From assembly GCA_000773965.1 (NCBI GenBank), contig JRUP01000002.1, forward strand, positions 1 through 64,000: DNA of 64,000 nucleotides, read 5' to 3'. This DNA comes from Enterobacter cancerogenus. Its GTDB lineage: Bacteria; Pseudomonadota; Gammaproteobacteria; Enterobacterales; Enterobacteriaceae. Positions 28,566 through 38,027 of this stretch are shown here, one piece after another. Both the position numbers and the translations under genes were made by a program. Each line of letters opens with the position of its first letter. Position 1 is the first letter of the stretch. The notes under the pieces are model-generated. The model was not told the DNA's origin and did not search any database. It saw only the letters and a program-made list of their open reading frames with translations.

Positions 28566-29715
28566 GAGGCTTTCCTACAATCAGGCAGGTGTTGTTCCCG
28601 CCAAAAGCAAAAGAGTTTGAGGCGATAATCGGACGCGCCAGCGGCTGTGGCAAAGTCAGCAGTCCGCAAATCGGCAGCGTGTTATCCAGGGTAGTGGCGC
28701 TAAAATCCTGCGCCGGTAACGCCAGATTCTGCTGCACGATGAGTGCCGCCAGCGCCGCCTCGGTCGCACCCGCCGCGCCGAGCGTGTGGCCCGTTAGGTG
28801 CTTAGTGGAGCTACAAGGCACGCTATCGCCAAACAAACGATGAACCACGCCTGACTCGACCTGATCGTTGAGTGGCGTCGCAGTGCCGTGCAAATTAATG
28901 TAGCCGATATCCTGCGGCTGCAGTTGGGCCTGCTTCAGCGCCATCTTCATCGCTTGCTCGGCGCCAATGCCTTCTGGATGCGGAGCCGACATATGCCAGG
29001 CGTCTGATGACTCACCCGCACCAAGCAGCGCCAGCGACTGCGGCTCACGCGTTAGCAACAGCAGCGCCCCCGCTTCGCCGATAGAAATACCGTCACGTTC
29101 TGCGCTGAACGGTGCACATTGGCGTTCGGATAACGAATCCAGGCTGGCAAAACCGTTTATTGGCATGCGGCTCAATGAATCCGCACCGCCCACCAGCGCC
29201 ACATCCACCAGACCAGCCTCGATCAAGCGCTGTCCACTGATCAACGCGCGTGCACTGGAGGAACAGGCAGTAGAAATCGTGTACGCCGGGCTGTCCAGTT
29301 CAAGGTAGTGCGCCAGGAAACGCGACGGATCGCCTAACTCCTGCATGCGGTAATCGTAACCCGGTAAGCCTCTGTCAACCTGACGATCGCCTTCGTCCAC
29401 GCCCGAGGTGCTGGTGCCCAGCACCACCGCGACACGTTCACGACCAAAGCGGGCAATCGCCGTATCCACGGCCGGACGGATCTGCGCCAGCGCCGCCAGC
29501 AGCAGCTGATTATTGCGCGTGTTATGCGCGGCAAGGGCGGCGGGCACAGCTGGCAGTTCGCCCGGCACCTCGCCCAGCCAGCAGGTTTTACCTTGCTGCA
29601 ACCAGCCTTCGCGCGGCTGCATGCCGGGTGCGTGGCCTGAGGTTAACTGCGCGGCAATCTGCTCCAGTGAGTTGCCAAGCGCATTCACCATGCCAAACGC
29701 CGAAATGTAGATCAT
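28558..29715 (-). CDS. apeO: Aryl polyene ketosynthase ApeO
   Basis: 385 residues of the FabF/KAS family, with active-site Cys in STACSSSARAL near residue 150, His in NLHGTATPLND and His in KHLTGHTLGAAGATE. In the studied type II system ApeO works as the elongating ketosynthase with the chain-length factor ApeC. It overlaps apeN by 4 bp and apeP by 8 bp, so it is translationally coupled on both sides. Confidence 0.88.
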   Translation of the reverse strand: MIYISAFGMVNALGNSLEQIAAQLTSGHAPGMQPREGWLQQGKTCWLGEVPGELPAVPAALAAHNTRNNQLLLAALAQIRPAVDTAIARFGRERVAVVLGTSTSGVDEGDRQVDRGLPGYDYRMQELGDPSRFLAHYLELDSPAYTISTACSSSARALISGQRLIEAGLVDVALVGGADSLSRMPINGFASLDSLSERQCAPFSAERDGISIGEAGALLLLTREPQSLALLGAGESSDAWHMSAPHPEGIGAEQAMKMALKQAQLQPQDIGYINLHGTATPLNDQVESGVVHRLFGDSVPCSSTKHLTGHTLGAAGATEAALAALIVQQNLALPAQDFSATTLDNTLPICGLLTLPQPLARPIIASNSFAFGGNNTCLIVGKPHD

Positions 29716-30287
29716 GACGATGCGTCCAGATGCTGGATTTGAATTTGATAACCGAAGGCGCGCTGGTCGATGCTGATCGGTTCACGCACGGTTCCCCGTT
29801 GCAGATAGCGAATCAACGTCACCACGTTACCGGCAGGATCGCGCAACTCACGACGATCACCCTCGTCGACCAGTTGCCAGCCTGGCGGCAACTGCGGCTG
29901 CCATGCGCTGAGCGGCCAGTGGCTCAGCATCACATCCGCTAGCACCTGGCTGGCTGGCGGCATTTCGGGCAGCGCCATCATCTGCTGAGTATGAATCCCG
30001 TTTTTATCATAGGTCACACGGAACAAGCGAATGCCCAGCGAGGACAAACCCGCCAGGCTGATTTGCTGTGAATCGGCGCTTAACAGCACCAGCAGTGACT
30101 GGGTTTTGCCTTTGGCGTGGCCGGTCAGCAGTTGCTGCTGCTGAAACGCGGGTGAAATGCCCGGCGCAGGCAACGTGACGCGCACGCCCGGTTTCAGCCA
30201 AGCGGTGGGCCGATTGGATGCGCTGTCATGCTGCGCACAACCGCTTAACAGCAGGCTCAGCATCAACAACAAAGCACCTGTTTTCAT
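29712..30287 (-). CDS. apeN: Aryl polyene cluster lipoprotein ApeN (DUF3261)
   Basis: About 191 residues from ATG 30287 (MKTGALLLML), which is followed by a lipobox LLSGC at Cys17; a longer frame to 30356 is not used. It belongs to the DUF3261 lipoproteins found in APE and related pigment clusters. Together with the MMPL pump and the LolA-like protein, it probably helps move or anchor the pigment lipid in the outer membrane; this is inferred from context. Its start overlaps the end of apeM by 4 bp. Confidence 0.84.
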   Translation of the reverse strand: MKTGALLLMLSLLLSGCAQHDSASNRPTAWLKPGVRVTLPAPGISPAFQQQQLLTGHAKGKTQSLLVLLSADSQQISLAGLSSLGIRLFRVTYDKNGIHTQQMMALPEMPPASQVLADVMLSHWPLSAWQPQLPPGWQLVDEGDRRELRDPAGNVVTLIRYLQRGTVREPISIDQRAFGYQIQIQHLDASS

Positions 30288-32605
30288 CGTTGCTTCCTTT
30301 TCCCTGGTGCCAGCGCCAGCGGCGCTAACAAGAATGCACAAAAGATCCCGCTGCACAGCACCGTACCAAAACCACTGATCGCCGCCGTGCTGCTGAACAC
30401 CAGCATGCCCAGCGTCAGCAGTGTGGTCATCATCGCCAGCGTGACGGCCAGCATAGAGGTCAGCGGCGTACCGCGCGGATTACTGAAGAACAGCGTGTAA
30501 TTGATGCCGATGCCCAGCACCAAAATCAGCGCCAGCAAGGCAAATAAGTTCAGGCTGGCGCCGATCCAGCCTAAAGTCGCCAGCGCCGCTGCCAGCGACA
30601 GCCAGGAAGGCAAGGCGCTGCGTAAACCCGCTTGCAGGCCAAGGCGCACGATGTAGCTGACGGTGATCAGCAACAACGCCAGCGCCAACAGGCCACTCAG
30701 CAGCGTGCGCCAGAAACGAAACAGCTCATCGTAGCTGGCTTTGCGATCGACCCAGCTCCCCCCCGCCTGCTGCGTGGCTAAGTCCAATAACGCCGCACTG
30801 TTTTTCACGCCATTGACCGGCACCAGCACACTGCTGCGTCCATCCGGCAGCGAGAGCCACAGTAGACGCCAGCCCTCACTCAGCGGACTCGCCAGCCAGT
30901 TATCGGCTTTGACTGGCATCGCCGTTAAGTCGGCATGAGTTATCGTGATGCCCGCCTGTGTTAACCGCGTCAGGATATTCGGCGCAGCCTGCTGCAACAG
31001 CTGCAGATCCTGCTGTTGCTGTTCCAGCGAATTAAGCGGCAATACGCGATAACCTGACATCCAACCCTGCTGCTGCGCCAGTTGTAACTTGGGTGTCAGT
31101 GCACTGAGACGCTGCAATGCCTGCTGCTCGTTATCCCCCCACACCACGAACCAGGTTTGGTCGGCCTGTTGCCCCGTCAGCTGTGCCAGTTGGCGATCCT
31201 GTGCCAGCAGTTTCGCGGGTGCGCTCTGCAGATGAGCAATATCGTCATCGACATGCAGTTGCAGGATCCCGCTCAATGCATAGATCGCCACCAGTAGCGG
31301 CAATCCAACTTTCAACAGCTTGTTGCGACGCCATGCCGCTAACCAGCGCGCCAGCCACACCATGCCGGGAATTGGGCGCACCGGCAGGCCGCGCACCAGC
31401 CATGGATAAAAACAGATCACCGTCAGGCAAGAAGCACTTAACCCGCTGGCGGCAAACACTGCCAGCTGGCGCAAACCGGGGAACGGCGCCAGCAACATCA
31501 GCAGCCAGGCAATCGCCGTGGTACCCAGAGCCAACAGTAAAGTGGCCCGCACCTTGTGCAGGCTTTGCCATGGCGTGTTTTGTTCGCCGTGTACCATGCG
31601 TTCCGTCAGATAGTACAAGGTATAATCGGCAGAGATGCCGACAATGCTGAGGCTCGTCACTAAAGTCGTGAGATGCAGCTCACCAAAACAGATCAGGGTG
31701 AGCACCGTACCCGCCATCGCGCCTATCGCCACCGAGAGCGCACACAGCGCCAGGGGCCGCAGCGAGCGGAACACCAGCCACACCAGCAGCAGCAAGCCGG
31801 CCAGTGTGACGCTGCCGAGCGTCTCGACATCATGCTGCGCGCGCTGGCTGGCATCATCGCTAAACAGCACTGTGCCACGCGTTAACAGCTGCGCATCTGG
31901 CCAGCGCGTTTTTAACTGCTGTTCAAGCTGGTTGAGGGCGGTCACCAACTGATGACTTTGCTGAATGCTAAAGGCATTGCTCGCCAGTTCACCGTGCAGG
32001 AAATACCAGCGGCGCTGCTGGGCGTCATTCACGGTTAACCAGCCGTTATGCAGTACCATTTTGCTGGCATTCTGCTGCAGTGCCAGCTGCGCGCCACGCA
32101 CCAGCATCAGCGGGTCGTTTTGAATTTCTTTACTGCTCACACCGGCAAACGCTGAGAACAGTTGCGCCAGAATCCAGTCGGCTTGTGCCATACCGCCGTT
32201 TTGCAGACGGGCGCGCGTCAACGGATCGATCAGGCCGTTACGATGCTGGAAGGCGTAGGTGCCCCAACGCTGCATCTGGTCATCATCCAGCGCACCGCTC
32301 ACTTGTTTCAGCATCGGCAGCGCCTGCAGCTGCGCTTGCCACCACTCTGCCGCCTCATCGCCGTGATCGTTATCGGCGCTCACCAGCCACACCAGCTGAC
32401 GATCCAGCCGCTGCATAAACCCTTGCTGAATCTCTGCCGGCGCTTGCCCCAGATTTTGTTGCGGCAGTAAAGCCAGCACGCTGCTGTTCAGCTGGCTGCG
32501 CGGCAACAGGATGGCAAGGGCCACCGCCAATGCCAGACAAACCGCCAGCCACAGCAGCGCAGCGGTTTTCTCACTGCGCTGGGGCAAAACGCGCTCGCTC
32601 TTCAT
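30284..32605 (-). CDS. apeM: MMPL/RND-type exporter ApeM
   Basis: 773 residues with two clusters of membrane segments (about 230-430 and 630-770) separated by periplasmic loops, the MMPL family layout. The N-terminal helix starts at residue 15 (ALLWLAVCLALAVALAILLP). It is thought to carry the aryl polyene lipid out of the inner membrane. Its start overlaps the 3' end of the LolA-like gene by 35 bp and its end overlaps apeN. Confidence 0.86.
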   Translation of the reverse strand: MKSERVLPQRSEKTAALLWLAVCLALAVALAILLPRSQLNSSVLALLPQQNLGQAPAEIQQGFMQRLDRQLVWLVSADNDHGDEAAEWWQAQLQALPMLKQVSGALDDDQMQRWGTYAFQHRNGLIDPLTRARLQNGGMAQADWILAQLFSAFAGVSSKEIQNDPLMLVRGAQLALQQNASKMVLHNGWLTVNDAQQRRWYFLHGELASNAFSIQQSHQLVTALNQLEQQLKTRWPDAQLLTRGTVLFSDDASQRAQHDVETLGSVTLAGLLLLVWLVFRSLRPLALCALSVAIGAMAGTVLTLICFGELHLTTLVTSLSIVGISADYTLYYLTERMVHGEQNTPWQSLHKVRATLLLALGTTAIAWLLMLLAPFPGLRQLAVFAASGLSASCLTVICFYPWLVRGLPVRPIPGMVWLARWLAAWRRNKLLKVGLPLLVAIYALSGILQLHVDDDIAHLQSAPAKLLAQDRQLAQLTGQQADQTWFVVWGDNEQQALQRLSALTPKLQLAQQQGWMSGYRVLPLNSLEQQQQDLQLLQQAAPNILTRLTQAGITITHADLTAMPVKADNWLASPLSEGWRLLWLSLPDGRSSVLVPVNGVKNSAALLDLATQQAGGSWVDRKASYDELFRFWRTLLSGLLALALLLITVSYIVRLGLQAGLRSALPSWLSLAAALATLGWIGASLNLFALLALILVLGIGINYTLFFSNPRGTPLTSMLAVTLAMMTTLLTLGMLVFSSTAAISGFGTVLCSGIFCAFLLAPLALAPGKRKQR

Positions 32606-33182
32606 CAGTCAATTGTTTCGGCTCGGTGCGGGTATCACTTAAGGTGATGGCGGTTTTATCGCCCTGCTTATCATCCAGCGTAATGCTGTTAAGGAAGGCT
32701 GCACCTTGCAGATCGATGCGGTTGAAAATTTTGTTCAGCGGTGCCGCCTTAGGCGTCAGGCTGAGCTGCCACTGGTCATTCCCTTTATCATGGAAATCGA
32801 GTTCGAAATTCTCACGCAGCACCTTTTCGTCGGCCTGGAACAAGGCGCGCAGCAGATGGTTGAACTGGAACATCTGCGGATTACTGTCGGCGGTGATCAC
32901 CTGCGGCGGCTGACCGCTCATGCTCTGCACCATACGCTTATCATCGAGAATCAAGGTCATCACAAACGGCGTGGCCTGATGCCACCATAAACCTTGTTGC
33001 TGGGCGATTAATAACTGGCCACGCGACACCAGCGGCTGCGACATACCAGAAATGGTACGCACCTGCTCGAAGTTGGCGCGGATCACCGGCTGGCTGGCAA
33101 AACGCTGCTGCAGCTGATCCAACGTGATGGCCTGTGCGCTGGCACACAGCAACGTCAGCATCAGACAAAGAGTTCTGATCAC
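32571..33182 (-). CDS. apeL: LolA-like outer-membrane carrier ApeL
   Basis: 203 residues with a signal peptide (MIRTLCLMLTLLCASAQA) and the LolA-like lipoprotein-carrier fold. It presumably ferries the lipid-linked polyene across the periplasm between the MMPL exporter and the outer membrane. It overlaps the thioesterase start by 4 bp. The role is inferred from the cluster; the fold family from sequence. Confidence 0.84.
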   Translation of the reverse strand: MIRTLCLMLTLLCASAQAITLDQLQQRFASQPVIRANFEQVRTISGMSQPLVSRGQLLIAQQQGLWWHQATPFVMTLILDDKRMVQSMSGQPPQVITADSNPQMFQFNHLLRALFQADEKVLRENFELDFHDKGNDQWQLSLTPKAAPLNKIFNRIDLQGAAFLNSITLDDKQGDKTAITLSDTRTEPKQLTDEERARFAPAQ

Positions 33183-33595
33183 GGTTTGACTCCCAGGCGT
33201 TCAAATAAAATATCGGGTGAAACGAAATTCATTTCCTGACTTGCCGCATCCACCGCCACCTGCAGCGTGTGTGCTTTGGTGGTGGTCTGGTTCGCGGCAT
33301 TGCGGATGACATAATCAATACGCAGGCGGTTTTCGTATTCGGTAATGCGGGCTTCCACGCGGATCACCTCTTCACAGCGTAACGGCTGGCGGTATTTGAC
33401 ACGCGTATCCACCACTGGCCAGACAAAACCGCTGGCGGTCATCTCACCGTAGCTATAGTTGATGCTGCGCAGCAGCGCTTCACGCGCCACTTCAAAAAAG
33501 CGGAAATAGTTGCCGTGCCACACCACGCCCATCGGGTCGCAGTCGTGGAACGACACGGTTAATTCAACCTCAGCGCGCCAGATATGTTCACTCAT
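33179..33595 (-). CDS. apeK: Aryl polyene thioesterase ApeK (4HBT-like)
   Basis: 138 residues of the hotdog 4-hydroxybenzoyl-CoA thioesterase family. The catalytic motif HDCDPMGVVWHGNYFRFFE near residue 17 is characteristic. It may release or proofread ACP-bound intermediates. It overlaps apeJ by 8 bp. Confidence 0.87.
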   Translation of the reverse strand: MSEHIWRAEVELTVSFHDCDPMGVVWHGNYFRFFEVAREALLRSINYSYGEMTASGFVWPVVDTRVKYRQPLRCEEVIRVEARITEYENRLRIDYVIRNAANQTTTKAHTLQVAVDAASQEMNFVSPDILFERLGVKP

Positions 33596-35282
33596 CGCGG
33601 CTCTGCTCCTCTGGTAACGTCCAGAAATCGTAAAAGTTAAACCAGTCCAGCGGCGCCATCAGCGCATGCTGTTGCAGTCGTTCGGCATAGCGATCCACCG
33701 TGGCCTGCAGCGCCGCCTGTCGTTGGGCGCGCGGCAGCAGGATCGGATCAGCAAAGGGTTCACAATGCACGCGCAGTCGGCCCTGTTCACGCAGGGCAAA
33801 CATCAACAGCACCGGACAGCGTAAGGCGGCGGCCAGGACAAAAGGCCCCTGCGGAAACGGCGCCGGACGGCCCATAAATGCACTCCACACCACGCGGCGT
33901 TCGCCCCCGCGCTGGCGATGAACGGCGGTACGATCGCCAACAATCGCCACCCATTCACCGGCATCCAGTTTTTGCTGCAGCAGGATGGCGGTATCCGGGC
34001 CGATGTCGGTGACCGGCATCAGATTCACCCCAGCCTGCGGTGCGATGCTCTCCAGCACCTCGCGAAAACGCTGGGCGTTGTCGGTGAACACCAGCGCGTT
34101 GATCACCAGCCCACTGACCTGCTTTGCCATGGCGCGGCAGGCCTCGATATCACCCAAATGCGACGCGAGGATCAAATGTCCTTTGCCATCCGCTGCACGG
34201 ATAACCGCTTCGGCACCCGGCGCAAAATCAATATCGCGCCTCCATTGCACATCCCCGCGCCAGCTGGCGACTTTGTCCAGCATGCTGTAACCAAAGCGCA
34301 GAAAGTGGCGATAGCTATTGATTGGCGTTGGCAACGCAATCTGCTGTTTACTGGCTTCGGCCTGCACCCGCGTCAGCCACTGCTGAGAAGCGGCACGCGC
34401 TTCACGTCCGCTCAGCCAGTACACCGCCACCACTGGCCACAGCAACAGCACAAACGGCAGCCGCCCGGCGCGACGATACAACCACAGCATAAAACGCAAT
34501 CCGCTCTGGCCACGACGTTCTGGCGTGGCGGACCAGTGCTGTGCTGTTTTACGACGGCTCAGTAGCTGTGGGATGCGCGGCAACATGCCGAAGAACAGGC
34601 GCGTGTGCATCCATGAGATACGCAGGTTGTCGTACAGCGCATCAAAATGCGACAGACCACTTTCCGGATAGGTGACGCGCGTGCTGATAAAGCGGCTCGA
34701 TGTGCCCTGCCAGTAAAGTCGCACCATGATTTCGGTGTCAAAATCCATGCGCCGGCCAATCGGACGACGGTCACACAGTTGCAGTGACGGTTGCAGCGGA
34801 TAGACGCGGAATCCGCACATGCTGTCTTTTAGCGAGAAGGAGAGCGTTTCAATCCACACCCAAAAATGGGTGATGTAACGGCCATACAAGCGGGATTTCG
34901 GAATGGAATCATCGTAAACAGGCTGGCCGGAGATCAGGCAATCGGGATGGCTTTCCGCTTCCGCCAGCATGCGTGGCGTGTCTTCCACCTGATGCTGACC
35001 ATCCGCGTCGAGTTGTAGCGCGTGGCTGTATCCTGCTGCGGCGGCTCGGCGCATCCCGGCGATCACCGCCGCACCTTTCCCCTGATTAACCGGTAAGGTG
35101 AGAATATCCAGCTGTGGGGCTTCAAGGTCAGCGATCTGCTGCTGAGTCTGCGTATCACTGCCGTCATCGACGATAATCACCGGCAGATTAAAGGGAGCCA
35201 GCCGCGCCAGCACCGAGGCCAGCATGGCGCCGTGGTTGTAACAGGGAATCAGAACACAGGGTTTGAATGGCGCATTCAGCAC
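33588..35282 (-). CDS. apeJ: Fused glycosyltransferase-acyltransferase ApeJ
   Basis: 564 residues with two domains. The N-terminal part (about 1-230) is a family-2 glycosyltransferase (CVLIPCYNHGAM, VDDGSDT, LQLDADGQHQVED). A membrane-like stretch near 280-310 follows, then an LpxL/HtrB-like acyltransferase (about 320-550) with the H-x4-E motif in ASHLGDIEAC. It likely transfers a sugar and an acyl chain to the polyene or its lipid anchor. It overlaps apeI by 7 bp and apeK by 8 bp. Confidence 0.86.
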   Translation of the reverse strand: MLNAPFKPCVLIPCYNHGAMLASVLARLAPFNLPVIIVDDGSDTQTQQQIADLEAPQLDILTLPVNQGKGAAVIAGMRRAAAAGYSHALQLDADGQHQVEDTPRMLAEAESHPDCLISGQPVYDDSIPKSRLYGRYITHFWVWIETLSFSLKDSMCGFRVYPLQPSLQLCDRRPIGRRMDFDTEIMVRLYWQGTSSRFISTRVTYPESGLSHFDALYDNLRISWMHTRLFFGMLPRIPQLLSRRKTAQHWSATPERRGQSGLRFMLWLYRRAGRLPFVLLLWPVVAVYWLSGREARAASQQWLTRVQAEASKQQIALPTPINSYRHFLRFGYSMLDKVASWRGDVQWRRDIDFAPGAEAVIRAADGKGHLILASHLGDIEACRAMAKQVSGLVINALVFTDNAQRFREVLESIAPQAGVNLMPVTDIGPDTAILLQQKLDAGEWVAIVGDRTAVHRQRGGERRVVWSAFMGRPAPFPQGPFVLAAALRCPVLLMFALREQGRLRVHCEPFADPILLPRAQRQAALQATVDRYAERLQQHALMAPLDWFNFYDFWTLPEEQSRDE

Positions 35283-35623
35283 AGGCGAATCTTCCCGCTG
35301 CTGGCAATCTCGGTGCTGTCCGCGTAAATCAGGCTGTAGCTGAAGCTCAGCAGTGATTTGTCTTCCTGCCAGCTCAGCTGCAGCTCCAGCTCCGCATCAG
35401 GCGGCACCGGCTGCTGAAACTTGATGTTCTCAATTGAACGGAAGTGTTTACCGATGGCCAGGCGTGACAGGCCGTAGTGTAAAGCCCAGTCGAGCTGCGC
35501 CACGCCGGGTAAAATCGGTAAGGTCGGGAAGTGGCCGCGGAACCAAAACAGATCCGCGGCAGCATGCAGGCGCAACGTCAGCGTCGTGCCCTGCTGCTGG
35601 GCGTTGAGTTCAACCGGCAACAT
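35276..35623 (-). CDS. apeI: Aryl polyene dehydratase ApeI (FabZ-like)
   Basis: 115 residues from ATG 35623 (MLPVELNAQQQG) with GAGGAA 9 nt upstream; the open frame extends further 5' but overlaps apeH. The hotdog dehydratase motif FRGHFPTLPILPGVAQLDWA carries the catalytic His near residue 28. It is the second dehydratase of the polyene cycle. Its start overlaps the end of apeH by 14 bp. Confidence 0.85.
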   Translation of the reverse strand: MLPVELNAQQQGTTLTLRLHAAADLFWFRGHFPTLPILPGVAQLDWALHYGLSRLAIGKHFRSIENIKFQQPVPPDAELELQLSWQEDKSLLSFSYSLIYADSTEIASSGKIRLC

Positions 35624-36935
35624 CAAACAGTTCCTCAATTTGGGGCCAGGCGCGTTTGCTTTGCGCCGTAACCGGAATCGCGTTGACCACGCGCCAGTAG
35701 CGCGGCATGGCAACCGGCTCCAGCCAGGGTTGCAGCGCGATTTTCCATTGTTTCTTACGTTGGGTCAGCGTTGCGGCATCAAGCGTGTCCGGCAGGGCCA
35801 GCACCACGCCAATCGCCTGACGGCCATGACGCTGAATCGCCAGAGCGGCTGCGTCTTCTACGCCGGGCAAGGTTAGCAGACGCCGTTCAATCTCGCTCAG
35901 TGAGACGCGCTTATCTTCAATCTTCACCACCCGGTCCTGACGGCCCGCCAGCTGAAACGTGCCGGAGGGCTGTTGTACAATCCGATCGTCGAGCGGCCAA
36001 CCTTCAGGGGTTTCCAGCAGAGCTGAAAACACCCGCCAGCCGGCTTCCTGCTGTACCAGCTTAACGGGTGGAAAACAGTGCCACGGGGCGTTTTCCGCCT
36101 GCGCACAGCGCCAGCCAATCACGCCGGTTTCGGTGCTGCCATAAATCTCATCCACCGCACAATCAAAGGCGTGCTGAGCGTGCTGTGCATCAGCCCAGGG
36201 CAATGCCCCGCCAGCCGAAACAATCAGCGCACATGAAGGTGCATCCAGGGCAGGATCCAGGCGACGCAAAAAAGCCGGGCTACTGATAAAGGCATAGCGA
36301 CGATCGCGACGCTGATCGGCGAGCTGTTCACCGTAAAAAATTTGCTGAGCGGCAAGTGGCAAGCTCAGCGCCATCGGCAACACAATGCGAAACGTCAGGC
36401 CATACAGATGTTGATGGCTCACTGACGCAATCACGTGGCATTGCTGCAGACGCTCGGCCCATAACGCTGCCAGCCACTGCGCTTCAAGATCAAGTGCACG
36501 CAGTGATTTCACCACGCGACGCGGCGTGCCGGTGGAACCAGAGGTGAACAGCACCAGTTCGGCATTTTCGGCGATGGCAGGCAGTTCGCCCAGCGCCAGT
36601 GCACCGTCCCAGCGCAACTGTGGCAGGGACACCGCCAGCGGCATATCGCTGATCACGCCATCCAATTGTTCTGCCATCTCTTCCAGCTGCGCGGCCCGAC
36701 AATGTCCGGGGATCACCGGAGTTTTACCGGCGTGCCATAACGCCAGCAGCGCAGCCGTAAAGTGATAACTGTTATCGAAGCATAACGCCCAATGCTGTCC
36801 CGGCAGACGCTGCACTGCTTCCACTAACGCCAGCACCTGCTGACGCATTTCCGATAACCAATGCTGTTGCTGCCCTTGCCAGGCCACGACACGATCCGGC
36901 GCTTCGAGCCAGTCGCGGATACTCACCACCTTCAT
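35610..36935 (-). CDS. apeH: Aryl-acid AMP ligase ApeH
   Basis: 441 residues from ATG 36935 (MKVVSIRDWLEAP), which overlaps the apeG stop by 4 bp (ATGA) and has GAGGAAC upstream. It is an ANL-family adenylating enzyme: the P-loop motif VLFTSGSTGTPRRV near residue 155 and the later YGSTETGVIGW (about 270) bind ATP. It is expected to activate 4-hydroxybenzoate (or a related starter) and load it on an ACP of the cluster. The source of 4-hydroxybenzoate would be chorismate lyase outside the window. Confidence 0.87.
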   Translation of the reverse strand: MKVVSIRDWLEAPDRVVAWQGQQQHWLSEMRQQVLALVEAVQRLPGQHWALCFDNSYHFTAALLALWHAGKTPVIPGHCRAAQLEEMAEQLDGVISDMPLAVSLPQLRWDGALALGELPAIAENAELVLFTSGSTGTPRRVVKSLRALDLEAQWLAALWAERLQQCHVIASVSHQHLYGLTFRIVLPMALSLPLAAQQIFYGEQLADQRRDRRYAFISSPAFLRRLDPALDAPSCALIVSAGGALPWADAQHAQHAFDCAVDEIYGSTETGVIGWRCAQAENAPWHCFPPVKLVQQEAGWRVFSALLETPEGWPLDDRIVQQPSGTFQLAGRQDRVVKIEDKRVSLSEIERRLLTLPGVEDAAALAIQRHGRQAIGVVLALPDTLDAATLTQRKKQWKIALQPWLEPVAMPRYWRVVNAIPVTAQSKRAWPQIEELFDVAG

Positions 36936-37492
36936 GCCTTGTTCCTCATACGCTGACGCAGCAGCCATTCGCCGCCCATCAGCGTGCCCATCAGCAGATA
37001 GCTGATGCACCCATTCCAGAGTGTCCACAGTGAGAGATCATTGAGCAGGCAAGTGACCAATGCCACGCTGCCATTAATAATGAAAAACCCACACCATACC
37101 TGTGTCACGCGCCGCGTATAGCGCACGGCCCGCGCGGGCAAATCCGCTTCACGCAGCCGCGCTAAACGCTCGACCAGTGGCATGTGGCCCCATAAAGATG
37201 TGCCAAACAGCAGCAGCATCAGCGTATTCACCACCACCGGATACCACAGCAACAAATGCTGGCTGCGCAACAGCATGCTGGAGAGGCACAATAAGGTGCC
37301 GACCAGCGCCAGCAACAGCATCACTCGCCCCATCGCACCCTGCGCGTGCCGTAATTGCCAGATACGCCAGCCAAACAGCAAGGCTAACAGAGCAATCACA
37401 CCACGCCATTGCGGATGGGTGACGGCGAGCCACACCAGAAATGGCCAGGCCAGCAGGGCCAGACCATTTATCAGGCGCAGAAAGGCTGGCAT
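36932..37492 (-). CDS. apeG: APE cluster inner-membrane protein ApeG
   Basis: 186 residues, very hydrophobic with about five to six helices starting at ALLAWPFLVWLAV. It belongs to a family of short membrane proteins that accompany APE ACP genes; the role is not known. It sits 8 bp after the ACP apeF and overlaps apeH. Confidence 0.8.
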   Translation of the reverse strand: MPAFLRLINGLALLAWPFLVWLAVTHPQWRGVIALLALLFGWRIWQLRHAQGAMGRVMLLLALVGTLLCLSSMLLRSQHLLLWYPVVVNTLMLLLFGTSLWGHMPLVERLARLREADLPARAVRYTRRVTQVWCGFFIINGSVALVTCLLNDLSLWTLWNGCISYLLMGTLMGGEWLLRQRMRNKA

Positions 37493-37500
37493 GCCGGAAA

Positions 37501-37755
37501 TCAGGCTTCGTCGCGCATCAGTTGATCGACGGCATCCACCACATCCTGCACGGTGCGAACCGCACGGAAGGCTTCAGGTTTGATTTTTCGGCCGGTACGC
37601 TTTTGCAGGTGCACCACCATGTCCACCGCATCAATGCTGTCGAGTTCGAGGTCTTCATACAGACGGGCATCCGGGCGGATATCATCGGCATCAATTTCAA
37701 ACAGCGAGGTGAGCAGCGAGGCCACTTCCTGGTAAATTTCGTCTTTATTCATCAT
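37501..37755 (-). CDS. apeF: Aryl polyene acyl carrier protein ApeF
   Basis: 84 residues with the 4'-phosphopantetheine attachment site DSIDAVDMV near Ser41 and an acidic composition (MMNKDEIYQEVASLLTS). It carries starter and intermediate acyl chains in the pathway. It follows apeE by 11 bp; the two ACPs are separate genes. Confidence 0.9.
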   Translation of the reverse strand: MMNKDEIYQEVASLLTSLFEIDADDIRPDARLYEDLELDSIDAVDMVVHLQKRTGRKIKPEAFRAVRTVQDVVDAVDQLMRDEA

Positions 37756-37766
37756 TTTGACTGTTC

Positions 37767-38024
37767 TCAGGCTTGCTGTTGTTCAACAAACGCGGCCAGC
37801 GTGGCCACGGAAAAAAAGTGCGCGCGTAAGGTTTCGCTTTCTGCGGAAAGCTGTACGCCGAAGCGATTTTTCACCGCCAGTCCCAGCTCAAGGGCATCGA
37901 TTGAATCGAGTCCCAACCCTTCGCCAAACAAGGGTGCGTCGGTTTCTATATCGTCCGGGCTGATATCTTCCAGATTCAGCGTGTCGATAATCATCAGTTT
38001 GATGTCGTCAATCAGTGCTTGCAT
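37767..38024 (-). CDS. apeE: Aryl polyene acyl carrier protein ApeE
   Basis: 85 residues with attachment site GLDSIDALELG at Ser39. It is acidic in composition, starting MQALIDDIKLMIIDTLNLED, as ACPs are. It is the second ACP and probably holds the elongating polyene. It is 3 bp from apeD. Confidence 0.9.
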   Translation of the reverse strand: MQALIDDIKLMIIDTLNLEDISPDDIETDAPLFGEGLGLDSIDALELGLAVKNRFGVQLSAESETLRAHFFSVATLAAFVEQQQA

Positions 38025-38027
38025 AAC

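Noticed and set aside
33918..34565. 215-codon plus-strand frame opposite apeJ
   Set aside because: It overlaps a clear two-domain coding gene on the other strand and its translation has no family signature.
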